From NCBI GenBank assembly GCA_013396995.1, contig VWZP01010715.1, forward strand, positions 496,001-560,000: DNA of 64,000 bases, given 5' to 3'. The position numbers and the translations under genes were made by a program. Every line of letters starts with the position of its first letter. Positions within the stretch are counted from its first letter, which is position 1. The notes beneath the pieces are model-generated. The model had not been told where the DNA came from and did no database searches. It saw only the letters and a program-made list of their open reading frames with translations. This document shows positions 1-14,700 of the stretch, piece by piece. This DNA comes from Dicaeum eximium (Eukaryota; Chordata; Aves; Passeriformes; Dicaeidae).

Positions 1-3000
1 AAAGCACAGCTTGTTTCCAAGTGGAAACAAATACAAAGAAAACCTTTTATACAGAATGAAAACTTTATTATTCTGATTTTCTCTTTTGCTCAGTTAGAGT
101 TTGATTTTTTTTTAAAATTTGTTCTCCCAGGAGTGCAACTCTGAGAGTTATAATCTAATAGTACTCTATTTTTGTTTCTGGTCACTGTGTAAGAGTCCTA
201 AGAAACCTTTTTTTTTCTGAATTACCTTTTTCATTAGTTCATAAGCCTAAAAAAAGGGTCTTCCCAAGCTCTTTGTAGTCCTGAAACCATGATGGATTTA
301 AGCAAAAGGGTATATTCTGTTTCTACGTTATTGTAATGCAACTCCCAGGACCTCCTTCACTTTCACAGAGTTTATCTGGATCCACACAGGTGAATTCAGA
401 CCAGAATCTGGCCACTAAAAATGAAGCTGATTTATACAGTGGCATTAGTGATTCCCCATACTTACAGATTCAGCCAGATCTCTTCCAACTTAATCTCCTT
501 TTTAGTACTTTATTCTGTATTCCCTGGTGGCAATACGGGTTGATTGATGAGTTGCCTTACCTCAGAAAGCAGGGTATAGAGGGACAGAAAACACTGAAAC
601 ACTGGAACAGTGTTGGATAGTGCTAATGGTAAAAGTCCCACCCACACCCTGCAAGTGCCTGAATCAGTGAAGACATAAAATATTTTCCAATTAAAAAGGC
701 CCTCTACACCCTTGTTACTGACAATGTTGTAGAAAAAGGAAATAGGCAAATTGAAAACAAGGGCCCTTCCCTGATTAAGCTCCTCCTTATCACAGGACAT
801 GCCACACTTAGCCCTTTTTACATCCCATCTCACTTTTGGCTTTCCCAAGTCAGATGAGTTTATCTATGATTTTTTCATGTTTACTCAAGCTCTCAGCTTG
901 ATAGTGAGCGATGCACGACTAATACTTGGATGCTATCACATTCCAGAAGATTTGTAAAGTAAATGACAGAGAGAGAGAATTTTATTTCGGTGAAGTTAGT
1001 TCTGGAGTTTTCCTTTCCACAACCGTTGCTATAAAACCTGCAGGCAGCGGCTTAAGCCACATTTGGAGCCCTTTGTGCTCTGCTGGCAACGCAGAGGGTG
1101 CCAGAGGCTGCCATGAGCAGCTACTGGGCATTTTTTGTGGCTACAATTTGCCATTTGGCTGCATCATTCTGTGGGCAAAGGAACATTTGCCTGTATGTTC
1201 TGGGGCAGTTTCTCTAAGGAGCATGGTGATGCATCCAGATCACACTGGGCATGGAACCAGTACAGAGCAACCCCTTGAACAAGCGAGCTGCAGGAAGTTT
1301 CCTCTCCTTTGCTACTGCATAGCTCCTTTGAGTACTTGTTGGAAACAGACAAGGAAAGAGCCTCATATCTTCTGTTACTGTGTTTGGAAGTACTTCCAAG
1401 AAAATGCAATTTTTCAGTCCAATGACCTTAAATGACTGTGGTTTGGTTTATTTTTCAGTTTTTAAAGTAAGAAATCTAACTGGAATTGATAGTTTCTTTG
1501 GAAATAAAAAAGATACCTCATGTCTTCTCATGTTTTTTATAAATTCTTTTTTACATGTAATTTTTAGAGCCTTGGAATTACCAGGAATCTCTAGAAAACC
1601 GGACCTTTACAGAGATGCAGAAAATGATACAGTGTTTTTATGCTAAAACAATGGACATGTTTTTATTCTGAATTTCTTTTATTATTTTTGGAAGATGAGG
1701 CAATGAGCATTTTGCTTGGTACTTACACACACACAAAAAAAAGAATAGCATCCTTGCTTAGATTAAATATTTCCTTGTGATAATGGTGCAAGTTATTTTA
1801 AGGTGGGGTTTTTTAAAGTAGTTTCTTGGTATCTCCCCTATGGATAGATTTTCCCAACTTTTAGGGACGGTTGAGCAATGAAAACATGAAGCAATAAGCT
1901 CACTTTTATTTTTATGAGACCTGAAAAGGGCAGAAGAAATGGTGTACTCTCTGCCAAGTGATCACACTGACACTGAGCACAGTTTTGCTGGCCAAGTCAG
2001 CACAGGGAAATTTTGCAGAAGAAACCTTCTTTCCCACTCCCTAGATGGGACATGTGTGCAGTGTAGATTCTCTTCACACAGTAATCCTGGGGTTCTTAGC
2101 TTGTTGACCAAGAAATCTTCCTCTGGCCTGTCCTGTTGGAATGCTTCCAGGGGCCCACTAGGCACAAATTCTCTAACACCATGTCTAAGGAAAGTAAGCT
2201 CTGGTGTGCACTCTGGGTGCCTTGGAGCATTCAGCTGGTGTATCCACTGATCCCTCCTCCAGGGACCTGCACCAGGCAGGGGTTATCCCAGGCAGAGTGG
2301 GTCACCCACCCTCTGTCACGTTTGCCTCTCACGCTGACTCAGGGCACTGTTCCCACGCTTTCCTCAGAGTTTTGTGTAGCCTGCACCTGAATGATGTGGT
2401 CCTTCAAAAGCTCTATTGCAAGAGCACATGGCTATTTCATTTTCAATATAACATCTTCCTTACAAACATATCAGCATCCCTTACTGTTTGGGTGAAAGGG
2501 AAAGACGGAATGAAGGTAATCCCACCAATTCCTGTCTGCAAGTACAAAACCCCAGAACTGAGTCTGTCACTCCAGTCCATGATGTGATAGTTATTGATAT
2601 TTTGTTGTAATGGGCCATGTCCTCTCTCCAGGACACAGTGATGGTGCTTGATATCACATCCAAAGATCATCTGTAGGGGAGAACTAGTATGGAATGTTGC
2701 AAATTTCCATGAGAAGACAAATACAAAGGACTTGCTTATGACAAATTGCTGGGGTTCAGAGCTAGGGATTGTGGGATTCAGGCTAGATTAGAGAAGGCAG
2801 TGTAAAATTGTGTGGAATAATGCAAAGTTTGTGGAAGAGCAGGAGAGTATGTTAATTTGAAACAAGTGAATAGGAACTCTGCATTAGTGAAGAAAGAGGT
2901 TTACTCTGGAACTGGCCTGGCTTGCAGGAATGCTGAGTTCCCAATGATCCCTGAGGATACCTCTCTATCTCCCTAAAGAACACCAAGAAATTCATTAGGC

Positions 3001-6000
3001 CAGATAAGTGAAAGGAACTAAAGGGGCTCACAGACGCGGGCCTGGCCTCCTGAATGGATACTTTAGCCCACGGTTAGGCATTTAACTGCTGTGAAGAGAA
3101 TTCCAAGACCACTGATGCATTAAGTGCACTGCTACTCACCACTAACCAACAGAGCATGCTGAGGGTGGGAGCAGGTCTTAGTCTAGACCTTTGTTCTGCT
3201 TTTCTAGAAATACAAACTAAATTGCTCTGGAGACAAATACTTTTCTTTCTGTACATGGATAGAGGAGGAAGCACAGTTACAATTTTTGTATGATTCCATT
3301 AATTATAGCATAAGATAAGGGAGTTGAAGATTTAATTTTACAGTGATGGTTTGAACTTTTGCTCCAGTGAAAAGCCTTTCTGTAACTTGCTGCCTGCAGT
3401 CTTAGGAGATGCTTTTCAATCAACCCAGTGCTGCATTTCCATGATTTGTTTGGTGTGAGAAAACTTAATGTTGGGATAGAGGTTTCTGACATTCCTCTCT
3501 CCTTTGGGAGTGGATATTAAATTCCACCTATATCCATCTTAGCAACATGGTAGGTATTCAGTGTCCCCTGAGACTTAGAGTGTAGTAGATCTTCCCTGTC
3601 TCACAGAATCTGTGAAGACAGGGTCCTGCTGCCATTATGTATGGACTATCATTTACCAATTATCCACTCAGACAACTACAGCAAAGGTTACAATCACTAA
3701 CCCCATGACAAGAAGAGCTTTATATCACTGATAGAGACCTTACTACCTTCACTTCAGCATACTTTAGCAGGGCTTGTCATTAGCTCTTTCATTGGAAGCA
3801 TCTACGTATGGTTTATGTAACTGGTTACTGTCACGCTTTTCATACTCATTGGTAAAGTTTAATAATACTATGCTGTAGCAGAGGGCACAGAAAATCTGAT
3901 GACTAAAGTTCTTACTTGAGCAAATTTTAGCTTTCAATAAAGAATTGTCTTTTAGGGCTCTGGCACATTTCTAAATATTTCTCTCCCTTTCAAAGCGAGG
4001 GTGATATTATTACCTAGGAAAATTGCAGTGTGGGAGAAAATGCTATGCAACTAAAAAATGAGATTGAATACTCAGCCTATTCCTGTGTTTCTGTGTTGCA
4101 ATTAACCAAAAAAGCCAGGTATATTTTCAGCAGGGGGGTTATATTTTCCAAATAGTCCCCATGATTCTCAAATTAGCAATCATGGGATCATTGCAATTAG
4201 AAATGTGGAAGAAGCCAGCATGCTACTCTTCACATTGATGATCAAACTTCTGCTTTCAAACCCCATACTCTGTCCTAATATATGTCTATATGTCCTTGAT
4301 ATACCAGAAGGCAGTCACAATAACCAGAACAGTCGGGAAATAGCAGTGCTCTTAAAGCCTCTGTGAACAAGGTAAGAAGCCTGAGTACAAGTGAGAGCAA
4401 AGAGATGAATATAGGAGAAAAAAAAAAAAGGAAAATGAAAGAACACAGAAATAAGAATGTAGAAAGATTGTTTGGTGTAAATTTAGTGCAGGTTTCAGTG
4501 CAAAACATGGGGGCTATACTGGAGTTTGACAAATATTCTAAATTATCAATCAGAGTATTTAAGATACCTTTTGTAATTCTTTCCATTAGTACCAAGATGA
4601 TACTAAAGTGATATTGCTCTGAAATAGAGGCTGGAGGGACTGGTAAACTAAGATACTTTAAAAAAGAATATTATTTAACTAAAAAGCATTTCCACTTCTT
4701 AGTTCTCTGTTGTCAGTCTCAACTGAAACAGTCACATTTTAAAATATACAAACTGAAACCTATTTTAAATTATTCAAACAATCATTTTGTCATTTGAGTT
4801 AATGTAACAAAAAGTGACTTCGAGTTTTTGGCAGAAGGCCAGAAAGAATTGAGTTTTACACACATTTTCAAGAATTATCTGACATTCATAAATATCAATG
4901 GAAATTTAACTCTTTTGTGGGAAATTATATTATGTGGTACTTTAAAATATGCCAAAGGCTGCTGTAGAGCATTTTAGGATTTTTTCTGAATTTTTTTCAA
5001 TCTCAATTAATGCTGCACCTTGCAAAAAAAAATTAAAAATTAAAAAAAAACAACCAAACAAAAAACCAAACCAAACTAAACCAAAAAAACCCACAAACAA
5101 ATAAACCAACAAAAAAAACCCCAAAATAAAATAAAGGATGGAACCATATTGGAGGCTGTTTTCAATTTAAAAAAAAATGTTGACAGCTTGGTTCAGAAGG
5201 CCCTGTAGAAAAGCATGAGCAATGCTTTTCACTAGTTACTGAGTTTGGAGTTTCAGTAGATACTGAGGGTTCTGATTTAGATCTGAATTTTGTGATGCAG
5301 AATCAGCTTTGCCATAAATTCAAATATATCAAGGTTCAAAAAGGTTTAGTGCTAAATCCAGATATCAGAACAAAGAGCCATCTTTTAGTCTGGGAAACCT
5401 CCTAATGCCCGTTTGACATCTCACAGTGCTGTCAATTAAAAGTGATTTCATAAAATGCACTAATATAAATGGTAAACTTTACAAACTGATGTAAAATCAG
5501 TGTAACAACAAAAGGAATTGGGTTGGTTTTTACATGAAGGTTTCAGTAATTCAGTTTCTGCTTCCATTTTTGACATCTCAGCCCAGATCAGGCAGAAGTG
5601 TGGGCCAAGAAGACAGCTACACTAGATAAGCAGCCAATTAAAACAGACTGTCATAAATGAGCAGGATGATTTTTCAGGACAGGCATCGATATTTTGTGAG
5701 TACCAATATAAATTCCTAAATGTCTCACAGATGCAGTCTGGAAGAAATTGCATCCCCCTCCCAGTAAAAATATCTTAGCCACCTCAAAAGAAGAGACCAT
5801 CTGGAGGATTACTCACTTTGGGGGATGCTGAGTTAATTGAGTGAAATAACTCTTTAGGAGAGACATGCTGAGGAGTAGCAGTAGACTCTAAAGTAATGTA
5901 ATTCCAAAAGAATTTGCTTCAGCATTGCTATTACTTAATCAGTTGTATTATCACCATAGTTGGGAGGCCCAGGCATAAATGAGGGCTCATTTTGAAGGAC

Positions 6001-7114
6001 TGCAAAAAGGAATTTGCTGAGAACAGCTATAGGTATTTACATGAGAAATTCAGACAAAACCCAGTAGTATTTCAATAATAAAATCAAACAGCAAAAGGAA
6101 CGTGCTCTTTTGTCCAAAGAAGTGACTCCATCTGCCCAGAGGAGTATCTAAGCTGTGATTAAAAGGTGCAGCACATGCATCCAGCCAAGATACTTGGGAG
6201 TAATATAGGATCACCAGTACTCTGGTTCCAAGCTTTGCTGGCTGCCTTTTTTCTGGGTTTGCTGGTTGCTGTTGGGAGCTGCTCTGCCTCTTTAGATCTG
6301 TCTGCATGTTCAGAGCTGTCAGTTGTCTGATCAATTCTGAGAGTTTTTTTAGTTCAAAGTGGTCATACTGTGCTGAAGAGGTGCTGAGGCCTTTCAGTTA
6401 AGAAGTCTCCAGTGTCCTTTAGACAATCTACAGATCACTCCTCAGGCTGTTGTCTCCAGCCTGGAAGCTCCTCAGCCCTGAGCACTGTAGACTGTGTTTG
6501 CAATCTCTGTGCCAACAACTGACAGGGTGAAAGATAGAGACTGTCTTGAGAAGAAATTCTCACTGATTGCTAGAGCAGGATCTGTAGTTTGGCATTTTCT
6601 TCTGTTTGTCCCCTTCTAATGCTACCTTGGATTTTTTTTGTAGTATGAAAATAGTAAGCTTTGCCATGTCACATACATAACTATATTTTCTAGCCTCAGA
6701 CTCCTCTTTAATTCTTTCTTTGCACAACAATTCTTCTTTCATTGGTTTTCCTCTGGATAAGTTGAATTGATCCTGTTCCAGTGACTGGAAATTTTCATGT
6801 CTCAGACCTTAGCCTTATCCTTTAAGCCCTTCCTTTTCTGATTGCTATAAAGGAGTTACTTATCTACATTGATTTACTTTTTAATGGATCTGGGATTGTT
6901 AAAAATTGGGCAGACTGGGTCCTTTCTAGTTCACGTGAAGTTTATACCAAAATAAATGGGATTTAAGAATCTAAATATATTTGAGGATCTATGTCTATGT
7001 ATGTCCTATTGCTTTTGGGTGATATGCATAACTGTTTTAAGAAAATTATCTTAAAACTCTACTGGGATGACAAATTGCTTTTGGTTGTTTTTAAGAATCA
7101 GTTTCTTCCTGCAG
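1..7114. other. AT-rich intron or intergenic sequence, no gene recognised
   Basis: I see no known repeat family and no convincing exon here. The longest open frame (926-1435, +, 169 codons) has no recognisable motif, no domain-like pattern and no sign of coding composition, so I treat it as chance. A short segment at 131-188 has a good acceptor and a GTAAGA donor with one open frame, but its exit phase does not fit the next candidate exon. An A/C-rich tract at 5024-5136 is listed separately. Confidence 0.6.
5024..5136. repeat. A/C-rich low-complexity tract
   Basis: About 113 bases on the + strand are almost only A and C with a few T, made of irregular AAAC, CAAA and AACC words without a fixed period. 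This is low-complexity sequence. The reverse-strand open frame across it (4942-5124) is a composition artefact rich in Phe, Leu and Val. Confidence 0.85.
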
Positions 7115-7279
7115 ATTGCAATAACCTTAGCAAGAATGGGCCTTGACAGAGAAGCTCAGTTCTTTTTGCTTCCTGAGAACACTGAAACCAAGGACAGGCA
7201 TCAGCTCCTAATGGTTGCTGGAAGTGGGACTCTGTTCTTTCTCACAGATGGAAGCATGAAGAGAGGAAGAAGAATAAAG
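7115..7279 (+). CDS. Candidate internal coding exon, 55 codons, unidentified protein
   Basis: The segment starts after a pyrimidine-rich acceptor ending in TTCTTCCTGCAG and ends at AAG before GTAACA. Its 165 bases are fully open and enter and leave in phase 0. The translation begins IAITLARMGLDREAQFFLLP and continues through a GSGTLFFLTDGS stretch to a basic end, GRRIK. I see no known domain, signal peptide or membrane segment. The next candidate exons downstream at 11717 and 37185 also start in phase 0, which is compatible with one transcript. The donor is only moderate (A rather than G at intron position 5). It could be a chance open segment. No function is assigned. Confidence 0.33.
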
Positions 7280-10200
7280 GTAACATGAAGCAGGGCCTCT
7301 ACATGAAGTGATAGACTTCTAGATGTTAGAATTAAGGTAGATAAACCCCATTGTAAGATGGTAAAAAAACCATTTATTTTTAATTTGGAGATTATAGCTG
7401 AAATGCAAGTATTTTGTAGAAAATACAAATTGTTGTGATTTTTATAAATGTTGGGTTGTGCTATATATCACTTTGTAAAAAACGCCAAAGTAGAACAAAT
7501 TACATCAAGATGTTGTGCAGGAATTAGAAAAAGAAAAAAGAAACCTGATTCTTCATAACACAGGCAGGAAAAAGCTGTCTCATGTACGCTATGACTTACA
7601 AATCTGTGGGAGCTATTGTGGCCCGGGTCCAGCCCTCACTTTATACATTAGTGGGTGTAAAGGGTGATGTCACAGAAGGATTAGGTGTAATCCTGGACAA
7701 GAAAGCGTTTGTGATGACTCAACAAGGAGCAGAAAAGACGGAGCTAAATCAGCTTAAAGTCAGGCTTTACGGGTTTGGATGGGATCAGCATTTTGCATGT
7801 GTGGTCATGCTTTGCACGTAATGACACCCTCAGTTCATGATGATACTCTGTGTACAGCTTTCCTATTCCTGCCTCCCATTGCAGCACGCTGCTGGCCCAG
7901 TGTCTGGCTGCCACTGACTCAAAATAGGAGACTCCAGGATCGATGTGAGGAAAATTTTAATTACCAGCAGAGCTATTGGCACCACATAAGTTTCACAGTG
8001 CATTGGTCAATGCAAATAACCAATACATCAGGACAGACCTGTGGCTGCCATGTAGTAAAATAGGGGGATGCTTGATAAACCAGCCTCAATTGTTCTGTTA
8101 GTAATGTCTGAATCTTCTGTGTGGCAAAGCACAGGCTAGTTTGAAGTGACCAGATTTACTCACCTGCTAAATGGTTGCTGTGGATTACCCAGCTCCTCTG
8201 ACCCCAGAGCTCTGCTGATGAACAGCAGATGTGGGGACAGATGTTTCTGGATAGGACTGCAATTTGTGTAGAAACTATTGATGAGCCCTGGCACACCTTT
8301 GCACCAAGCACTTTAGTCAGACTATCACTTGCATGGGAATCAGATAGGCAGTAAGGAGCTCATCTCATCATTTCCTGCACCAGGAGCAAAAGGTGAGTGA
8401 TTTGAGTGTTGTCTGAAGTGGTCACTGCACAGAAGTGACTCATGACTATTAAATGGCTATTCTCATGACTATAGATATCTTTCTTGCATTGAAATGAAAG
8501 CAAACCATTTGCAGGGATTTATAGAACATTCAATTTAACTTTTACTAGAAAAATCCTGTTTGGGATCCAAAAATCCAGAATCCTGTTTGGGGAGGTAACA
8601 AATGGAAAACTTTGCAGCACATCGTGGTCCTGATAGATATTTCCTTATTTATTTATTTTTGAAAGTAATACAAAAGTGAGTGATAATTGTTGCTGAGATT
8701 ATTTCGTTTCTATTTCAGAGAGGCTCAATTTAATAGTTTTCTTTAGGCTTTAAGCAGATTACAGAAATAGGGACTCCAATCATAGAGCCCAGTGTAATAT
8801 TTCCTTACTCACATTTGCTTTTAGTCTCAAAAAAACAATTACCTCATTGAAAAGTGCCATTTAGGCAAAATAGATTTTAAAAAGGCTTGCAGGTTTATTT
8901 CATAAGTTTGCTAGACAGTATGGGGGCTGCTCTAAAAGCTCTATTTTGCAACTAACAAACTGACTTTAAAACTTTAAAATGGCAGAGCTAAATCTGCCCC
9001 AGAGATAAGTGCCCTAGTGTTGATGTGACAGCTGGAATAAATTGTTCTATTGTTTTCAGTGCTAGTTACTCAATTATTAAATTACTACAGCAAAGCTTGG
9101 AGGTGTAAGAAAAGGGTATAGTAAAGACATTCTGGCACACAGAATAAAAATGAGAAAAAAATAACAATTTTTCCCACTAGCAAGTATGCAATTAGATGAT
9201 ATTTCACAGTCAAAATATAGTGCCAACTGGAAAAAACATAACCACAGAAATCAATGACAATGGTCATCTGACAGTTGTCACCCTTTTCATGACAACTTTG
9301 ACATACTTCATTTCAGTCACTTCCCAAAGGACAGCTGTCAGTCCAGCTGTCAAAACCATTCCCATCTGGAATAGTTCTGTGGGGAGAGGCTGCAGGTCCC
9401 AGCCTGAGGCCATGAGGGAACCCCAGGACCTGGAGAGGAAGTTGCACTGTCCTCATGTGCTACCCTGCCAGAGGACAGCAGACAGAGCCAGCCCAGCTAC
9501 TGGTGCTCCTCTCTGCACCAGGGAAAAGTGTTCTGGCAGGGGAGTCTCCTTTCTTCCTTCTGCTGGAGAGGCTTTTCTTGTCTTGTGAGTTTCTTCCTTT
9601 TGTGAGGAGCCAGCACCAAGGCTGATCAGGAGCTGGTAATTTGCTATGATAACATCTCATAATCCCTCCCATAAAGCTTTCTAAGGTCATTTAACTATTG
9701 TCTTGTGTCCAAGTATGGAGGAAAAAAGCCGAAAACCACTTCAACTTCATGTGTTTCTGAGAATGATCTGGAAGAGATTTTGGAGCTCTAAAAGGGAAAA
9801 AAAAATCAAAACTAGGTCATATCTGCAAAAGGACTCAAGGTTGAGAAAATTCTGGATAAACCTGGGTGTAGCTGAGTGTAACTATGATCCTGAAATCCCC
9901 TGCTCAGCTGCAGCTAACACAATATAGATACCTAAACCCACCAGGACCCCCCTCTTTGATATTTAACCTTACTATTATGAGAATTCAGTTCTCTGCAGCC
10001 CATCTCAAATTGCCCTAGTATGAGAAGTTCAGCAGCTGGTTCAACACTTGATCAGGTTTCAGAAATAGGAATTTTCCCTTAAGTCTCTCTTTAAGTTGGA
10101 ATATATTCTCAGAACATTAATAGCAAAGATGCAGAACAGTGTGCTGCTTGAAAAACACAGTTATGAATATTTCTTAAAGGATATAGGGTTTTTTAATTCC

Positions 10201-11716
10201 TTCCTAATATGATACAATAGTTTTTCCTTATACTTGGAAAAATTGTGAATTTTTGAATCTCTAGGCCTTTCTTGGCTAGACTGAGAACGTTCATTGTCAA
10301 GCCTTTCATTTCTTTATTGAGCATCAGACCTCTTCAGATACTGGTTGTTCTGTATATTTTGTTGCATCTTCTTGAATTGAAGCTGGAATAGTCACAGGAA
10401 AAAGAAGACTAACAAGATGAAAAGGAGAGCACAAAGCAGGAGAAGAAATGAGTTTGAATTCGCACTGGCTGAGGAGAGAAATGAAACTTGATGCACATAC
10501 TTCTTGAATAATTACTTTTGTCTTGGGTTTTCCTGGGAAGTTTTTGATAGCTACAGAGCTGGCTTCTGTGAGAAGGTGCTAGAAGTTTCCTTTATGTCTG
10601 ATGGAACCAATGCAGCTGGCTCCAAGTGTGTGCCCAGCATCTCCAAAGAATTTCTCTGAGGGCAACATAAGGCAGGGGAGGGCTCTGCTGGAGGCAAGAG
10701 TGGATGAGAAGGCTGTACTGTACCTTGGCAGTCAACAGGGGGGAAATACATGGATTATAAATGAATGGCAGCACTCAGGAGGTGGGAACAAGGCTGGGAG
10801 TACTAAGGATGTGAAGCACAGGGGCTGCAGGAGAGGAAATGAGAATTGGGAACAAAAGGGGAGCTAAAGGTCTGAGGAAATGTTTGATTAAGGGTTTGGA
10901 GAAGAAAGGTGACAGATGGGAAAGAAATGTTTGGTTTCAAAAAGGATGGCCTTTCAATAAGGAAGGCCTTATTTCTCTGTTTTAGACGTTTGGGGATTGC
11001 AAGGACTGTGTCTGGAGGAACAGAGTTAGGGAAAGGTATGGGAAAATAATTGCCAGAGATGAAGTAAATCTAAGATAATAATTGTCAGAGGTTAAATAAA
11101 TCTAAGCAGGGAGAGATAGGGAGGAAGATGAGTGGCTTTTGTTTGGCAGAAAGGCAATTTGAAACAGCAGAGGCCCTGGAAAAGGACAATGTGGAAAGGG
11201 AGCCTCAACACAGAAGGCATGTGAAAGAGCTTTTAGGCAGGAAGGACTGGGAAATTTAAGGCTTGGTACAGAAGGGACTGAGGACAGTATGGTGTGAGGG
11301 AGAAATTAGGGTTACCAGTCTGGAGGAATGTTATTTTCTGGGCTCTGATATCAGAGAAGACATCACACACACACAGGTACACACAGAGAGAGAACTTCCT
11401 CCTTGTCCAAAAAACAGCCCTTCCCTTTTTTTCTGTTTATAGAAATCAAAATAGTCCTATTTTGGACAGAATAATCCAGAGATTACCTTTAAAGTTAGAA
11501 TGACATGAATTCCTACTGAGCTGTGGAATAATTGTGCCATATGAAAATTCTCTACATGACAGCCAATTTGAGAGATTGAAATGTAGTGTTTCTGAACTTG
11601 TTTCACACAGAAAGTGTTCCAAATAAATCCCAGTTTTAAACCAGACACTCTTCCACACACACATGATATGCATCAATTTAATCTTCGTTATTTCCTTATA
11701 TATCTCTTCTCCATAG

Positions 11717-11785
11717 GAAACTGATCCCAAATCCTTCAGTCAGATCCCAGATCATTCAGTAGATGGCCAGATAATCCTGTTCTCT
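11717..11785 (+). CDS. Weak candidate coding exon, 23 codons
   Basis: A strong acceptor tract (tatctcttctccatag) is followed by 69 open bases in phase 0, reading ETDPKSFSQIPDHSVDGQ and ending ILFS. The exit is TCT before GTATGA, an acceptable but not strong donor, again in phase 0. It would fit between the segments at 7115 and 37185 without changing frame. Segments this short are often open by chance, so support rests on the acceptor and the phase. No family is recognised. Confidence 0.18.
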
Positions 11786-14700
11786 GTATGATACAAGCAC
11801 TGAATTTGCATCAGTTCATGTAAGCACATTTTTGTTCTGTTTTTCTTTCTGGATAGGGCAACACTGAACTCTCTTGAAATCCTGTCCGTAATGCACGGTT
11901 GTTTACAAACCACTTGATAACAGAAGTCACTGCACATGTTTGTGTTGGCTGATAATCCTTTGTCAATGATGGATGAAGATCAGGTGTCATTTCTGATTCT
12001 TTTGGATGTGTCAGCTGCCTCCAGTACTGTTGACCATGAACCAACCTGCACTCTGGCAGTCTGGAAGCAAGGACAAATGGGATGAGCTGTGGATCTCAGA
12101 GTTATGTGCAGCTTTGAGCCCTGAAGCATGTTGGCAGTGGGTTGAGGCAGGGATCATTGTTAACATCTCCTCTGTGTTAAAAGAAACTCAGATGATTCTT
12201 CATTTCACAGCATTTTTATTAATATGTTTACCTATTAACATTTTGATAATGCAGCTTTGGCAGTCTGCTTGCTTGCCACATAAATTTTTAAAAAATCCTG
12301 TAAGCTTATAAAAAATATTTTCTATTAATATTTTCCCCCACAGTCTTTTGCCTTCAGCTCATACTTCCCTCAACTGCCTCAAAAATAGATTAAAAAAGTC
12401 TCCATACAGCAAGTTCTGAAATGCCACCCACCTCCCCCCTCAACAAGCAACCAGACCAGTCTCTGTTGAACCTGGGGGTACAGTATAGGTTTTATAACCA
12501 AAGATGAAAGCAGTTCTGCTAGATAGCTCTTCTTGTCCTTTTTGGCTCCATTGCCAATATCTCTCTAGCTCTCAGTGAGATGTTGCAGCATACTAATTTC
12601 TTCCACCCAGTCAGGATTTGGGTTATACACAGCTCCAGGGGTCTCTTCCATACTGTGTATCCAACTTTAATGATGGGGGAGCAGAGAAGGATTGCCTGTG
12701 CTTTTCTGCCTCCACTTCTCTATTCTCTGTGTGGCTGCTGAAGTTGCCCCTAAGTTGCAGACCAAAAATCAGCAGCCTGAAGTCCTCCTAGAAATAGCTG
12801 CAAACTGCTCAAATATGGGTTCAAGCATTGCCTGTGTGTCCAGCTCCTCCTGGGAAATCTGCATGAGCCATTGGACAGAGCCACCGGGTGACCCCAGCAC
12901 CAAGAGACACCTAGAGAAATTTGCATCCAAAGGAGGAAAAAGCGTGGGCTACACTGATAATCCAGGCTGAAGGGAGCCAGCTTCTTGATGCAATTCCTGT
13001 GGCAAGGCATATTATACCATGTTAGGTCAGCCATGGGAGGAGCCCGTGTTTAAACTACTTGTCAGGTGCAAATATGAGATAAATAGACACAAACTTCTCT
13101 ACCTTGCAATTACTGGCCTCCCAGATGCAATTAGTCAGAGAGGTGGGTAATTAGGTGGAGAGATAACTCAATGATTAATAACAAAATCAGATCAATGTAC
13201 CATAGACAATCTGGGTAAGCACTATGACAGGAAATTTTGCATTTTACGAAGGGGTGCAGTAGAGGGATTTTCCTTTTCTTTTAAAGATTCAGTTAAATGG
13301 CAGCATAGCTCTATGGTTAGACATGGCCTGTGAAATCCTACTGTAGTAAGAGACACTTAAATCGATGCCCTCTACCAAGAGAAATAAGACATTATCTCAT
13401 GGCTTCCATACATTATATTAATTTCTCTAGTTATTTCCTGGAGAGAGAAAAAAATAAGATGGTAGGTTACACAATCCTGACATTTGTCCACTTGCTGCTG
13501 CTTTTTTTGGCCCCTCCTTAGCTAGAAAGACGTGAGCATTGGGAAGCAAACGGATTTCCCTGAGGACTCTGAACTAGTGCCATGCCACAGCCAACAGCTT
13601 CAGCAACTTGGAAAAAGTGCAGTGTTGTGTCTTCCAAAAACTGTTCCCAGGGCTTCATAATATTTGATGATTAGACCAGGGTTGTTTACTGTAGGGTGGC
13701 AGTTATGCTCAGTCCAGACTTGTTGCTTTATTATGCACTGGCTCAATTTGTTTGTACAACATTTTTCACGTAGTGATAAAGCCAGTAAAACATTGGCCAT
13801 GGCATAGTTCTATTTAGTAAACTACGAAAGTCTGTTTTGCTTTTTCCAGAATACTGAGCATAGACAGATTTCAAATGCCATGAAGTTTTATAAGAATAAA
13901 ATTACTATGTGTTCATTGATTACTGTTAGATTGGTCTATTATCTGACCTCAAATCTGCCCAATTATCTTATAATACTCCACCTCAGCCTTTGTTCATGAC
14001 CATCCCCAGCTGTCTTCTCCACCAGCTGTTAGTCAGCACCTCTATGTTTTTTCTGAAAGACATCTAACTAAGCTGCCAGAGGCAGGTGCAGGAGGATTGT
14101 TTTAACATCAGTGCTGTGTTTTCAAGTTGTAAAGTGTTTCCAAAGTTTGTTTTCCTTAGTGAAATGAAAACAACAAAATGAGTTAATCTGTTGGTGTAAC
14201 TTTTTGTGTAACTTTTACTTGGAATTTTCCTTGTAAGTCTTCTGTTGATTATGTTCCTTTGGTTTAGTTTTGTTTTTCATTATTCTATAATCCTCTGTGG
14301 CTTGAGACAGCAGGGCTTGAGTTTCATTTATGTAGGCAAGTTAAACAAGGAACATTACCACAGCAACTAAAATCCTGATTTATAAGACAAAACATAGCTC
14401 TCTCCTCTATTCAAAAAGGATTTACAGGTATTTTGCTAATCATACATCCACAGTTCCTTTGATTTCCAAATGAAGTGCTGCCTATACTATTAATTGTACT
14501 GTCACCTTGGCTGATGCAAATTTGACTGGCTCTTTATGTCACTTGAAGGGTTGGCTTTTCATTTTCAGATTTTCTCATCTTCTTATGCCCTGAGCCAAAA
14601 CACTGCCCTAGAAATTATTACATTACAATTAGTATTTCCTGAATACTGCTCACTTTGCCAGGGTCAGTGTGACTGTACCTTTGATTTTTTTTCTCTGAGT

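Noticed and set aside
926..1435. 169-codon open frame, + strand
   Set aside because: No domain pattern, no splice or promoter context. Its length is reachable by chance in 64 kb, and the translation has scattered Cys and His without order.
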